A stretch of DNA of 64,000 nucleotides from Pseudomonas graminis (GTDB lineage: Bacteria > Pseudomonadota > Gammaproteobacteria > Pseudomonadales > Pseudomonadaceae). The notes under the pieces were generated by a model, which was not told where the DNA came from, did no database searches, and worked only from the letters and a program-made list of their open reading frames with translations. The DNA lies in NCBI RefSeq assembly GCF_002093745.1, contig NZ_MTSB01000003.1:310001-374000 (forward strand). Direction: 5' to 3'. Below are positions 34,142 through 42,216 of this stretch, in pieces (the stretch's first letter is position 1; each line of letters starts with the position of its first letter). A program made the position numbers and the translations under genes.

Positions 34142-34894
34142 ATGAAACGCCTGCCACTCGACGACACGTTCAAAGTCAACCGCAACCCCGTCACCCTGCG
34201 GGAGATTGTGCTGGACAAGCTGCGCAGCGCGATCATGAACTTCCAACTGCTGCCCGGCGATCGCCTGGTCGAACGGGACCTGTGCGACCGTCTTGGGGTC
34301 AGCCGCACCTCGGTGCGCGAGGCGCTGCGCCATCTGGAGTCCGAAGGTCTGGTGGAGTTCGCCGACGCCAAAGGCCCGCGCGTGGCGATCATCACGCTGG
34401 AAGATGCCTGCGATATCTACGAGCTGCGTTGCGTGCTGGAGGGCCTGATCGTCCAGCTGTTCACCCTGCGCGCCAGCCCCAGGGACATCCGGGCACTGGA
34501 GAAAGCCCTGGAAGTGAATCGTCAATCGCTCAAGGAAGGCGAGTTGCAACAGGTCATCGATTCAGTCCAGGGTTTCTATGACGTGCTGCTCGAAGGCTCC
34601 GGCAATCATGTCGCTGCCACCCAGTTGCGCCAGTTGCAGGCGCGTATCAGCTACCTGCGCGCCACCTCCGTGTCCCAGGAAAACCGTCGCGGTGCCAGCA
34701 ACAAGGAAATGGAACTCATGGTCGAAGCCATCAAGAGCGGCGACCCGCTGGCCGCGCATCAGGCCTCGGTCGATCACGTTCGCAACGCTGCCCGGGTGGC
34801 CCTGGAATACCTGAAATCCAAGCAGGACGAAGACGCCAGCGTCCGCGACATCGTCGCGCCTGTGGCCCTCAAAGAACCCCGCATAGGTCGCTGA
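34142..34894 (+). CDS. GntR-family regulator, FadR subfamily (FCD domain)
   Basis: The 250-residue regulator has an N-terminal winged helix (TLREIVLDKLRSAIMNFQLLPGDRLVERDLCDRLGVSRTSVREALRHLE, about 18-66) and a C-terminal FCD ligand-binding domain with DIYELRCVLEGLIVQLF and the metal-site histidine region (HQASVDHVRNAARVALEYL). It is the only regulator inside the cluster, so it probably binds ATGGTATACCAT. The start at 34142 is the first ATG; a TTG nine codons earlier is possible. A 190-base gap separates it from the flavin reductase; the NUDIX gene follows after one base. Confidence 0.88.
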   Translation: MKRLPLDDTFKVNRNPVTLREIVLDKLRSAIMNFQLLPGDRLVERDLCDRLGVSRTSVREALRHLESEGLVEFADAKGPRVAIITLEDACDIYELRCVLEGLIVQLFTLRASPRDIRALEKALEVNRQSLKEGELQQVIDSVQGFYDVLLEGSGNHVAATQLRQLQARISYLRATSVSQENRRGASNKEMELMVEAIKSGDPLAAHQASVDHVRNAARVALEYLKSKQDEDASVRDIVAPVALKEPRIGR

Positions 34895-34895
34895 C

Positions 34896-35459
34896 ATGGG
34901 CACACCGCGCTTCTGTCCTCAATGCGGCAGCGCTGACCTGGCTCAGCGCATCCCTTCGGGCGACACCCATGCGCGGTTGATATGCGGCGGCTGCCAGTAC
35001 ATTCATTACGTCAACCCGAAGATCATCGCCGGCTGCATCATCGAACAGGACGGCAAATACCTGCTCTGCCAGCGCGCGATCCCACCTCGGCCCGGCACCT
35101 GGACACTGCCCGCAGGCTTCATGGAAAGCGGCGAGACCACTGAGCAGGCGGCGTTGCGGGAGGTCTGGGAAGAGAGCGGCGTACGCGCCGAGATCATCTC
35201 GCCCTACTCCATCTTCAGCGTGCCGAAAATCAGCGAGGTGTATATCGTCTTTCGCGCCATCGCGCTGGAAGTCACCGGCCAGTTCGGACCGGAAACCCTC
35301 GATTACAAATTCTTCGCCCCCGAAGACATCCCCTGGGACAGCATCTACTACCCCGCCATCCGCCAGATCCTCGAACGCTACATCGAAGAGCGCCAGGCCG
35401 GTGTGTACGGCATCTACATCGGCAACGACGACACCGGCAAGGTCCACTTCATTCGCTAG
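34896..35459 (+). CDS. Zinc-ribbon NUDIX hydrolase, FAD-pyrophosphatase (NUDX23)-like
   Basis: The 187-residue protein starts with a zinc ribbon: FCPQCGS at residues 6-12 and LICGGC at about 29-34. A NUDIX domain follows with VNPKIIAGCIIEQDGKYLLCQR, WTLPAGFMESGETTEQAALR and EVWEESG, all elements intact. The tail ETLDYKFFAPEDIPWDSIYYPAI matches the layout of plant NUDX23, which splits FAD to FMN and AMP. In this setting, beside a flavin reductase and RibB, FAD or another flavin nucleotide is the likely substrate (inference). It starts one base after the gntR stop. Its end overlaps the opposite DUF1330 gene by 4 bases. Confidence 0.85.
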   Translation: MGTPRFCPQCGSADLAQRIPSGDTHARLICGGCQYIHYVNPKIIAGCIIEQDGKYLLCQRAIPPRPGTWTLPAGFMESGETTEQAALREVWEESGVRAEIISPYSIFSVPKISEVYIVFRAIALEVTGQFGPETLDYKFFAPEDIPWDSIYYPAIRQILERYIEERQAGVYGIYIGNDDTGKVHFIR

Positions 35460-35755
35460 CGGCTGCTCTCAACCCCCTCGACTATCACAATCTCGGCGTT
35501 CGATGCGCCTTGACGGTGGCTCATCGCGTTCTGGTATTGGGGCGATTGATAACAGGCCACCGCCTGCTCGTAGGACTCAAATTCGATAATCACCGTTCGC
35601 TGCGGCGTGACTCGTCCCTCAATCGCTTCCGAGCGGCCACCCCGGGCGAGAAATTTCCCACCAAATAACTGGAAAGCGGCTGGCGCGCGCTGGGTGTATT
35701 CGCTGTACTGCTGTGGGTCGGTTACATCGACGTGTGCAATCCAATAAGCCTTCAT
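35456..35755 (-). CDS. DUF1330 family protein
   Basis: The 99-residue protein is a dimeric alpha-beta barrel of the DUF1330 type: KAYWIAHVDVTDPQQYSEY, GGKFLARGG, TVIIEFESYEQAVACYQSPQYQ and a final EIVIVEGV. Reactions of the family are unknown. It is divergent from ribBA and shares with it the 95-base region holding operator site 2, so it probably belongs to the same regulon. It converges on the NUDIX gene with a 4-base overlap. Confidence 0.85.
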   Translation of the reverse strand: MKAYWIAHVDVTDPQQYSEYTQRAPAAFQLFGGKFLARGGRSEAIEGRVTPQRTVIIEFESYEQAVACYQSPQYQNAMSHRQGASNAEIVIVEGVESSR

Positions 35756-35804
35756 CGCGATCTCACTGTTTCAATGATAGGGAATCTGTGAAATATTCTG
35801 TCTT

Positions 35805-35816
35805 ATGGTATACCAC
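35805..35816. promoter_or_regulatory. Operator palindrome, site 2 (DUF1330 / ribB divergent region)
   Basis: TGGTATACCA (35806-35815) within TCTTATGGTATACCAC is the same palindrome as site 1, including the preceding TCTT. It lies 33 bases before the ribB-type start and 50 bases before the DUF1330 start, a position where one bound repressor could shut both promoters. Confidence 0.7.
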
Positions 35817-35849
35817 GATTTAGTCATCCATTAAACCGGGATTCCGAGC

Positions 35850-36959
35850 ATGGCATTCGACCGTATCGAAGACATTATTGAAGACTACCGCCAAGGCAGG
35901 ATGGTGTTGCTGGTCGACGATGAAGACCGTGAAAACGAAGGTGATCTGCTGCTGGCCGCTGACTGCTGTTCGGCCCAGGCCATCAGCTTCATGGCCCGTG
36001 AGGCGCGCGGGTTGATCTGCCTGACGCTGACCGATGAACACTGCCAGCGTCTGGGCCTGGAACAAATGGTGCCGAGTAATGGCAGTGTGTTTGCCACCGC
36101 GTTTACGGTTTCCATCGAAGCGACCACGGGTGTGACCACCGGCATCAGTGCGGCAGATCGCGCCCGCACGGTGCAGGCTACGGTCAATCCGGCTGCGGTG
36201 CCCGAAGACCTGGTGCAACCGGGTCATATCTTCCCTTTGCGGGCGCGGGACGGCGGTGTGCTGACCCGCGCCGGCCACACCGAAGCAGGCTGCGACCTCG
36301 CAAGGCTGGCCGGTTTCACACCGGCCTCGGTGATTGTCGAAGTCATGAACGATGACGGCACGATGGCACGGCGCCCCGACCTGGAACTGTTTGCAGAAAA
36401 ACACGGCATCCGCATCGGCACGATTGCTGACCTGATTCACTACCGGCTGAGCACCGAACACACGGTCGTCAGAATCGGCGAACGCGAACTGCCGACGGTA
36501 CACGGCACGTTCCGCCTGTTCAGCTACGAAGACCGTATCGAAGGCGGCGTACACATGGCGATGGTGATGGGCGACATCCGCCGCGACGAGCCTGCGCTGG
36601 TGCGCGTGCATGTGGTAGACCCGCTGCGTGATCTGGTCGGCGCCGAGTACACCGGCCCCGCCAACTGGACGTTATGGGCGGCCCTGCAACGGGTTGCCGA
36701 AGAACGCCGCGGGGTGGTCGTTGTTCTGGCCAATCACGAATCCTCGCAAGCCTTGCTGGAGCGCATTCCGCAGCTGACCCAGCCACCGCGCCAATACACC
36801 CGTTCACAGTCGCGCATTTATTCCGAGGTCGGCACCGGCGCGCAGATCTTGCAGGACCTGGGTGTCGGCAAGCTGCGCCATCTCGGTCCACCACTGAAAT
36901 ACGCTGGTCTGACGGGCTACGATCTGGAAGTGATTGAAAGCATTCCCTTTCCCGGCTGA
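35850..36959 (+). CDS. ribB: 3,4-Dihydroxy-2-butanone-4-phosphate synthase fused to inactive GTP cyclohydrolase II-like domain
   Basis: The 369-residue protein makes the four-carbon precursor of riboflavin from ribulose 5-phosphate. The N-terminal RibB domain (1-205) has DDEDRENEGDLLLAA, the metal and substrate ligands, GVTTGISAADRA and RAGHTEAGCDLARLAG. The C-terminal domain (210-369) has the RibA fold but no zinc-binding cysteines: the expected SECLTGD...RCDCG block reads VHVVDPLRDLVGAEYTGP. It is thus of the RibBX type. A copy inside a catabolic cluster and behind a shared operator suggests extra flavin on demand. AGCATGG start; GGGATTCCGAG precedes it. Confidence 0.9.
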   Translation: MAFDRIEDIIEDYRQGRMVLLVDDEDRENEGDLLLAADCCSAQAISFMAREARGLICLTLTDEHCQRLGLEQMVPSNGSVFATAFTVSIEATTGVTTGISAADRARTVQATVNPAAVPEDLVQPGHIFPLRARDGGVLTRAGHTEAGCDLARLAGFTPASVIVEVMNDDGTMARRPDLELFAEKHGIRIGTIADLIHYRLSTEHTVVRIGERELPTVHGTFRLFSYEDRIEGGVHMAMVMGDIRRDEPALVRVHVVDPLRDLVGAEYTGPANWTLWAALQRVAEERRGVVVVLANHESSQALLERIPQLTQPPRQYTRSQSRIYSEVGTGAQILQDLGVGKLRHLGPPLKYAGLTGYDLEVIESIPFPG

Positions 36960-37250
36960 CGTCGACGCCGCGCTGACCGGGCGGTGAGGCAAACCGCCCT
37001 CAGCCATTGGGTTCGACGCGTTAAAAAGCATCGAATGAAGGCATTTTGACAGGGCAAAACGCTTGCAGAAAGTTTGGAATACCATAATATGATATTCCAT
37101 AAACCGGAGGTTTTGTCAGGTACACCCCGCAAAGGACAGCCTCAATAAAAGCGCCTGACAGTTTCAAGTTTCGAGGCCCATTGGACCTACTGCTCCCGAC
37201 CAAGCGGGCGACAAAGCCCGCTCAAAAACACAACAAATGAGGGCGTGAAC
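36960..37250. promoter_or_regulatory. Leader of the ABC transporter operon
   Basis: These 290 bases hold three structures: a hairpin just after ribB (GGGCGGT, GAGGCAA, ACCGCCC near 36979-36999), operator site 3 (37075-37099), and a perfect hairpin AGCGGGC, GACAAA, GCCCGCT at 37203-37222, 28 bases before the substrate-binding protein start. No open frame of note. Confidence 0.55.
37075..37099. promoter_or_regulatory. Operator palindrome, site 3 (ABC transporter operon)
   Basis: TGGAATACCATAATATGATATTCCA is a 25-base imperfect palindrome. Its left half TGGAATACCA differs from TGGTATACCA of sites 1 and 2 by one base, and on the opposite strand it reads TTATGGTATTCCA. It lies 150 bases before the transporter start. 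Weaker than the other two but plausibly bound by the same regulator. Confidence 0.5.
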
Positions 37251-38276
37251 ATGGTGTTGAACAAACGTGCAACGGCGGTCCTGGCGGCTGGCGTGCTGGC
37301 TTTATCGAGTGCCGCCGCTATCGCCGCCGAAAGCGTCAACTTCGTGAGCTGGGGCGGTTCCACCCAAGACTTCCAGAAAGAAGCCTGGGCCGCTCCGTTC
37401 AGCAAGGCCAGCGGCATCACCGTCGTGCAGGACGGCCCGACCGACTACGGCAAACTCAAGGCGATGGTCGAAAGCGGTAACGTGCAGTGGGACGTGGTCG
37501 ACGTCGAGGCCGACTTCGCTTTGCGGGCCGCCAGCGAAGGCCTGCTGGAGCCTCTGGACTTCAACACCATCAAGCGTGACGAGATCGACAAGCGCTTTGT
37601 CACCGACCACGGTGCCGGTTCGTTCTTCTTCTCCTTCGTCCTCGGCTTCAACGAAGGCAAAGTGGGCGCCAAACCGCCGACGGACTGGTCCGCCATGTTC
37701 GACACCAAGACCTACCCCGGCAAACGCGCGCTGTACAAATGGCCTAGCCCCGGCGTACTCGAACTGGCCCTGCTGGCGGACGGTGTAACGCCTGACAAGC
37801 TGTACCCGCTGGACCTGGACCGCGCCTTCAAGAAACTCGACACCATCAAGAAAGACATCGTCTGGTGGGGCGGCGGTGCGCAATCCCAGCAACTGCTTGC
37901 TTCCGGCGAAGTGTCGATGGGCCAGATGTGGAACGGCCGCGTCTATGCCTTGCAACAGGACGGCGCACCGGTGGGCGTGAGCTGGAAGCAGAACCTGGTC
38001 ATGGCTGATTTTCTGGTGGTGCCCAAAGGCGCGAAAAACAAGGACGCCTCGATGAAGTTCATCGCCAACGCGACCAGCGCCAAAGGCCAGGCAGACTTCT
38101 CCAACCTCAGCGCCTACGCGCCGGTCAACACCCAAAGCGTGGCGCGTCTGGACTCCACGCTGGCGCCTAACCTGCCGACCGCCCATGTCGCCGACCAGAT
38201 CACTCTCGACTTCGCCTACTGGGCCAAGAACGGTGCGGACATTGCGACACGGTGGAACGAATGGCTGGTCAAGTAA
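37251..38276 (+). CDS. Polyamine-type ABC transporter substrate-binding protein (PotD-like)
   Basis: The 341-residue periplasmic protein has a Sec signal (RATAVLAAGVLALSSAAAIAA, cleavage near residue 25). The mature part begins ESVNFVSWGGSTQDFQKEA, the spermidine/putrescine-binding family pattern, and continues with GPTDYGKLKAMVESGNVQWDVVDVE and MGQMWNGRVYALQQDGAPVG. Family members bind polyamines, opines or similar cations; the substrate is not evident here. The ATG at 37251 follows GAGGG by 8 bases. It is first in a four-gene operon (binding protein, two permeases, ATPase) probably controlled by operator site 3. Confidence 0.88.
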   Translation: MVLNKRATAVLAAGVLALSSAAAIAAESVNFVSWGGSTQDFQKEAWAAPFSKASGITVVQDGPTDYGKLKAMVESGNVQWDVVDVEADFALRAASEGLLEPLDFNTIKRDEIDKRFVTDHGAGSFFFSFVLGFNEGKVGAKPPTDWSAMFDTKTYPGKRALYKWPSPGVLELALLADGVTPDKLYPLDLDRAFKKLDTIKKDIVWWGGGAQSQQLLASGEVSMGQMWNGRVYALQQDGAPVGVSWKQNLVMADFLVVPKGAKNKDASMKFIANATSAKGQADFSNLSAYAPVNTQSVARLDSTLAPNLPTAHVADQITLDFAYWAKNGADIATRWNEWLVK

Positions 38277-38278
38277 AA

Positions 38279-39217
38279 ATGACGGCTGTCGTCCCTCGTC
38301 AATCCAACCCGGCCGGTGGTGCGCACAGCACTGCCGGCGCGGCTTACCACAAGGCGACGAGCATGCAGCCATCTCCTTCCCTCGCCCAGCGCTGGCGCGG
38401 CAGTCGCAACCTGCTTCCGGCGCTGCTGTTCCTGGGGCTGTTTTTCTTCGCACCGCTGATCGGCTTGCTGCTGCGCGGCGTGCTTGAGCCGGTTCCCGGT
38501 CTGGGCAACTACGAACAGCTGTTCGCCAACTCGGCCTATTCAAGGGTATTGCTGAACACCTTTTCCGTGGCCGGTTTTGTAACGCTGTTCAGCCTGCTGT
38601 TGGGCTTTCCGCTGGCCTGGGTCATCACGCTGGTGCCGCGGGGCTGGGGGCGCTGGATTCTCAACATCGTGCTGCTGTCGATGTGGACCAGCCTGTTGGC
38701 ACGCACCTATTCCTGGCTGGTGCTGCTCCAGGCATCCGGGGTCATCAACAAAGTGCTGATGGGCATGGGCATCATCGATCAACCACTGGAAATGGTACAC
38801 AACCTGACCGGCGTGGTGATCGGCATGACCTACATCATGATTCCGTTCATCGTCCTGCCATTGCAGGCGACGATGCAGGCCATTGACCCGATGGTGTTGC
38901 AAGCCGGCTCGATCTGCGGCGCCAGTCCGTGGACCAACTTCTTCCGGGTGTTTCTGCCGCTGTGCCGGCCGGGGCTGTTTTCCGGAGGCCTGATGGTGTT
39001 CGTCATGTCGCTGGGTTACTACGTCACTCCGGCGTTGCTGGGTGGCGCGCAGAACATGATGCTGCCTGAATTCATCGTCCAGCAGGTGCAGTCGTTCCTC
39101 AACTGGGGGCTGGCCAGTGCCGCCGCTGCGTTGCTGGTCCTGATCACGCTGGTGCTGTTCTACTTCTACCTGAAGCTCCAGCCGGAATCCCCGGTCGGCG
39201 CCAGTAACGCGAGGTAA
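38279..39217 (+). CDS. Polyamine-type ABC transporter permease 1 (PotB-like)
   Basis: The 312-residue protein has six hydrophobic segments beginning NLLPALLFLGLFFFAPLIGLLL, and the ATPase-contact loop QAGSICGASPWTNFFRVFLPLCRPGL near residue 220. It starts two bases after the stop of the binding-protein gene; an internal ATG at 38363 would give a more usual N-terminus, so the exact start is uncertain. The permease pairs with the next gene. Confidence 0.87.
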   Translation: MTAVVPRQSNPAGGAHSTAGAAYHKATSMQPSPSLAQRWRGSRNLLPALLFLGLFFFAPLIGLLLRGVLEPVPGLGNYEQLFANSAYSRVLLNTFSVAGFVTLFSLLLGFPLAWVITLVPRGWGRWILNIVLLSMWTSLLARTYSWLVLLQASGVINKVLMGMGIIDQPLEMVHNLTGVVIGMTYIMIPFIVLPLQATMQAIDPMVLQAGSICGASPWTNFFRVFLPLCRPGLFSGGLMVFVMSLGYYVTPALLGGAQNMMLPEFIVQQVQSFLNWGLASAAAALLVLITLVLFYFYLKLQPESPVGASNAR

Positions 39218-39223
39218 ACCGCC

Positions 39224-40039
39224 ATGCTCCTGACACCCAATGCCATGAGCCCCGGTCTGCGCAAAGGTCTGTACCTGACCACCGCGCTGATTGCGCTGTT
39301 TCTGTTGCTGCCGATCCTGTTCATCGTCCTGCTGTCGTTCGGCTCCTCCCAATGGCTGGTGTTTCCGCCGCCTGGCTGGACCTTGAAGTGGTATCAGCAG
39401 TTCTTCTCCAACCCTGACTGGGTGGCGGCTGCCCTGTCCAGTTTCAAGGTGGCGATTCTGACCACCATCGCCTCGGTGGCGCTGGGTCTGCCGACCGCTT
39501 TCGCGCTGGTGCGTGGCCGCTTTCCTGGGCGCGATATCCTGTATGGGGTCTTCACCTTGCCGATGATCGTGCCGCTGGTGATCATCGCCGTGGCGGTCTA
39601 TGCGCTGTTTCTCAAACTCGGTTACACCGGGACGCTGTTTTCCTTCGTCGTCAGCCACGTGATCGTCGCGCTGCCGTTCACCATCATCTCGATCATCAAT
39701 TCGCTGAAGCTGTTCGATCAGTCCATCGAAGATGCTGCGGTGATTTGCGGCGCATCGCGCATGCAGGCGATCTACAAGGTGACCTTTCCGGGCATCCGGC
39801 CAGGCATGATGGCCGGCGCACTGTTCGCGTTTCTGGTGTCGTGGGACGAGGTGGTGTTGAGCGTGATGATGGCCAGCCCGACCTTGCAGACCCTCCCCGT
39901 TAAAATGTGGACCACCCTGCGGCAGGACCTGACCCCGGTCATCGCCGTCGCCTCAACGCTGCTGATCGCGCTGTCGGTGATCATCATGTTCATCGCCGCG
40001 ACCCTGCGTCGCCGCAACGAAGCCAGGAGTACGTCATGA
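39224..40039 (+). CDS. Polyamine-type ABC transporter permease 2 (PotC-like)
   Basis: The 271-residue permease has six hydrophobic segments and the EAA loop EDAAVICGASRMQAIYKVTFPGIRPG near residue 170. PPPGWTLKWYQQFFSNPDW is the periplasmic loop typical of PotC. GAGGTAAACC precedes the ATG, six bases after the first permease ends. Its stop overlaps the start of the ATPase (ATGA). Confidence 0.9.
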   Translation: MLLTPNAMSPGLRKGLYLTTALIALFLLLPILFIVLLSFGSSQWLVFPPPGWTLKWYQQFFSNPDWVAAALSSFKVAILTTIASVALGLPTAFALVRGRFPGRDILYGVFTLPMIVPLVIIAVAVYALFLKLGYTGTLFSFVVSHVIVALPFTIISIINSLKLFDQSIEDAAVICGASRMQAIYKVTFPGIRPGMMAGALFAFLVSWDEVVLSVMMASPTLQTLPVKMWTTLRQDLTPVIAVASTLLIALSVIIMFIAATLRRRNEARSTS

Positions 40040-41190
40040 GTGCCGTGATCAAAGACCCCGCCCAGTCGCATCAGAAACCCCTGGTCGCGCTGTGCAACCT
40101 GAACAAGCATTACGGCAACTTCGCCGCCGTCGATGACATTTCCCTGGACATTCAGGACGGTGAATTCCTGACCTTCCTCGGCTCCAGCGGCTCGGGCAAA
40201 AGCACCACGCTGTCGATGCTCGCCGGTTTCGAAACACCCAGTTCAGGCGAGATTCTGGTCAGCGGCAAATCGCTGGTCAACGTCCCTCCGCACAAGCGTG
40301 ACATCGGCATGGTGTTCCAGCGCTACTCGCTGTTTCCGCACCTGTCGGTTCGCGACAACATCGCTTTCCCGCTCTCGATCCGCAAACTGCCTGCGGCTGA
40401 GCGCGAAAAGAAAGTCGATGCAATGCTCAAGCTGGTTCAACTGGAAGAGTTCGCCCATCGCCGCCCTTCACAACTGTCCGGCGGCCAGCAGCAACGGGTC
40501 GCCATTGCCAGAGCGCTGGTGTATGAACCGCGCATTCTGCTGATGGACGAGCCGCTGGGCGCGCTGGACAAGAAGCTGCGCGAGGACTTGCAAGACGAAC
40601 TGCGTCAGCTGCACCGCCGGCTGGGCATCACCATCGTCTACGTGACGCACGACCAGGAAGAAGCCATGCGCCTGTCCCAGCGCATCGCGATTTTCAGCCA
40701 CGGCAAGATCGTGGGGCTGGGCACCGGCTACGATCTGTATCAGAACCCGCCCAATGCGTTTGTCGCGTCGTTTCTCGGCAACTCCAACTTCCTCAGGCTC
40801 AAGGCGCAGGGCAATGCCGTGGCGACGTTCGAGGGCAGCCCGCTGGCGATTCGCCTGACCTCGGGATTGAAAACCGATCAGGACGTGCTGCTGATGGTTC
40901 GTCCGGAAAAAGCCCAGGCATTGAGTGTTTCCCAGGCCGCCGCCACACCGCTGGAAGCAGGCTGGAACGAAGTCAGCGCCAACGTCACCGAGGTGCTGTT
41001 TCTGGGTGAGAGCCAGACCTGTTCGGTGGTGACAACGGGCGGCACGGCGATGACCGTCAAGGCGCTGTCTGCCACCGGCATGCCGCTCAAGGCCGGCGAT
41101 CCGGTGCGCGTGCGCTGGGCCGCTGCGGATGCGTGTATCTACACCGAATGGACAGACAATGACCTGAACAAGGCAGCCGGAGCGCACTGA
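40036..41190 (+). CDS. Polyamine-type ABC transporter ATP-binding protein (PotA-like)
   Basis: The 384-residue ATPase has Walker A GSSGSGKST (about residue 50), Q-loop VFQRYSLFPHL, signature LSGGQQQRVAIARAL, Walker B ILLMDEPLGALDKKLRE and H-loop YVTHDQEEAMRLSQ. A TOBE domain follows (LLMVRPEKAQAL). The start at 40036 overlaps the previous stop by four bases; the longer frame lies inside the permease gene. Last gene of the transporter operon. Confidence 0.92.
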   Translation: MSAVIKDPAQSHQKPLVALCNLNKHYGNFAAVDDISLDIQDGEFLTFLGSSGSGKSTTLSMLAGFETPSSGEILVSGKSLVNVPPHKRDIGMVFQRYSLFPHLSVRDNIAFPLSIRKLPAAEREKKVDAMLKLVQLEEFAHRRPSQLSGGQQQRVAIARALVYEPRILLMDEPLGALDKKLREDLQDELRQLHRRLGITIVYVTHDQEEAMRLSQRIAIFSHGKIVGLGTGYDLYQNPPNAFVASFLGNSNFLRLKAQGNAVATFEGSPLAIRLTSGLKTDQDVLLMVRPEKAQALSVSQAAATPLEAGWNEVSANVTEVLFLGESQTCSVVTTGGTAMTVKALSATGMPLKAGDPVRVRWAAADACIYTEWTDNDLNKAAGAH

Positions 41191-41197
41191 ACCGGAA

Positions 41198-42103
41198 TCA
41201 GGCTGGCACATGATGCACGGCGAAGTAATCGCGCAGGAACTCCACCGTGACGCGAATCTTCGCCGAGCTCATGAGCGGCGAGGTATGCACCGCCCAGATA
41301 TCGGCCTCCTGGCGGTACTCCGGCAGCAGTTGAATCAGCCGGCCTTCGGCCAGGTCAGTCCGCACGTCCCACAGCGAACGCAACAACACGCCTCGCCCGT
41401 CCAGGCACCACTGGCGGGCGATTTCGCCATGGTTGGTGGACAGGCTGCCGGTCACCTTCACGGTTTCAGCGCCTTGCGGCCCGCTCAAATGCCAGATGCC
41501 AAACGGACGGTCGCGCTCCTTGATCACCAGGCAGTCGTGATTCGCCAGTTCGCCGAGGCTGAGCGGCGTGCCGTACTGCTGCAGATACGCCGGGCTGGCG
41601 CACAGCACTCGCCAGTTACGGGCCAGATGCCTGGCGCGCAGATGCGGCGCGATTTCGTTACCGACGCGGATGTCCAGGTCCACGCCCTCCTCGATCAGGT
41701 CCACCAGCCGGTCCTGAATATCCAGTCGTATATCCAGCTTCGGATAACGCGCCGCCAGCTCTGACAACGCGGGCGCGACAAAGCGGCGACCGAAGCCCTG
41801 GCTGCTGATCACTCGCAACAGCCCGCTTGGCTCGCCGTGCAACGCTGCCACTTCATCGCTCATCTGCTGCACGGACTCAAGAATACCCTTGGCCCACTCA
41901 TAGACCCGCTCGCCATCTTCAGTAATCGAGACCTGCCGGGTTGAGCGGTGCAACAGCACCACGCCCATGTTCCGCTCCAGCAATTTGACGCGCTTGCTGA
42001 CGTACGCAGCAGACATGCCCAGCTCATTGGCAGCTCCCACAAAGCTTGAGCGCCGGGCGACGTGGATGAATACGTTCAGATCATCAAGGTGCGGATAATT
42101 CAC
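41198..42103 (-). CDS. LysR-family regulator, DmlR-like
   Basis: The 301-residue regulator has the helix-turn-helix SFVGAANELGMSAAYVSKRVKLLERNMGVVLLHRSTR (about 17-53) and a LysR substrate domain. It is divergent from a dmlA/ttuC gene 113 bases away, the same arrangement as E. coli dmlR-dmlA, where DmlR activates D-malate use. It converges with the transporter ATPase gene, seven bases apart. Confidence 0.87.
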   Translation of the reverse strand: MNYPHLDDLNVFIHVARRSSFVGAANELGMSAAYVSKRVKLLERNMGVVLLHRSTRQVSITEDGERVYEWAKGILESVQQMSDEVAALHGEPSGLLRVISSQGFGRRFVAPALSELAARYPKLDIRLDIQDRLVDLIEEGVDLDIRVGNEIAPHLRARHLARNWRVLCASPAYLQQYGTPLSLGELANHDCLVIKERDRPFGIWHLSGPQGAETVKVTGSLSTNHGEIARQWCLDGRGVLLRSLWDVRTDLAEGRLIQLLPEYRQEADIWAVHTSPLMSSAKIRVTVEFLRDYFAVHHVPA

Positions 42104-42216
42104 GATTCGTGTTTTCTCAATCCATTAATCAGCTGATTATCTTTGTATCGTGCGCTTATAGCATGGATGGCCTGTGCTATTCAGCCCTTACATGCCGTCC
42201 AACAAGAGTGCCCGTC

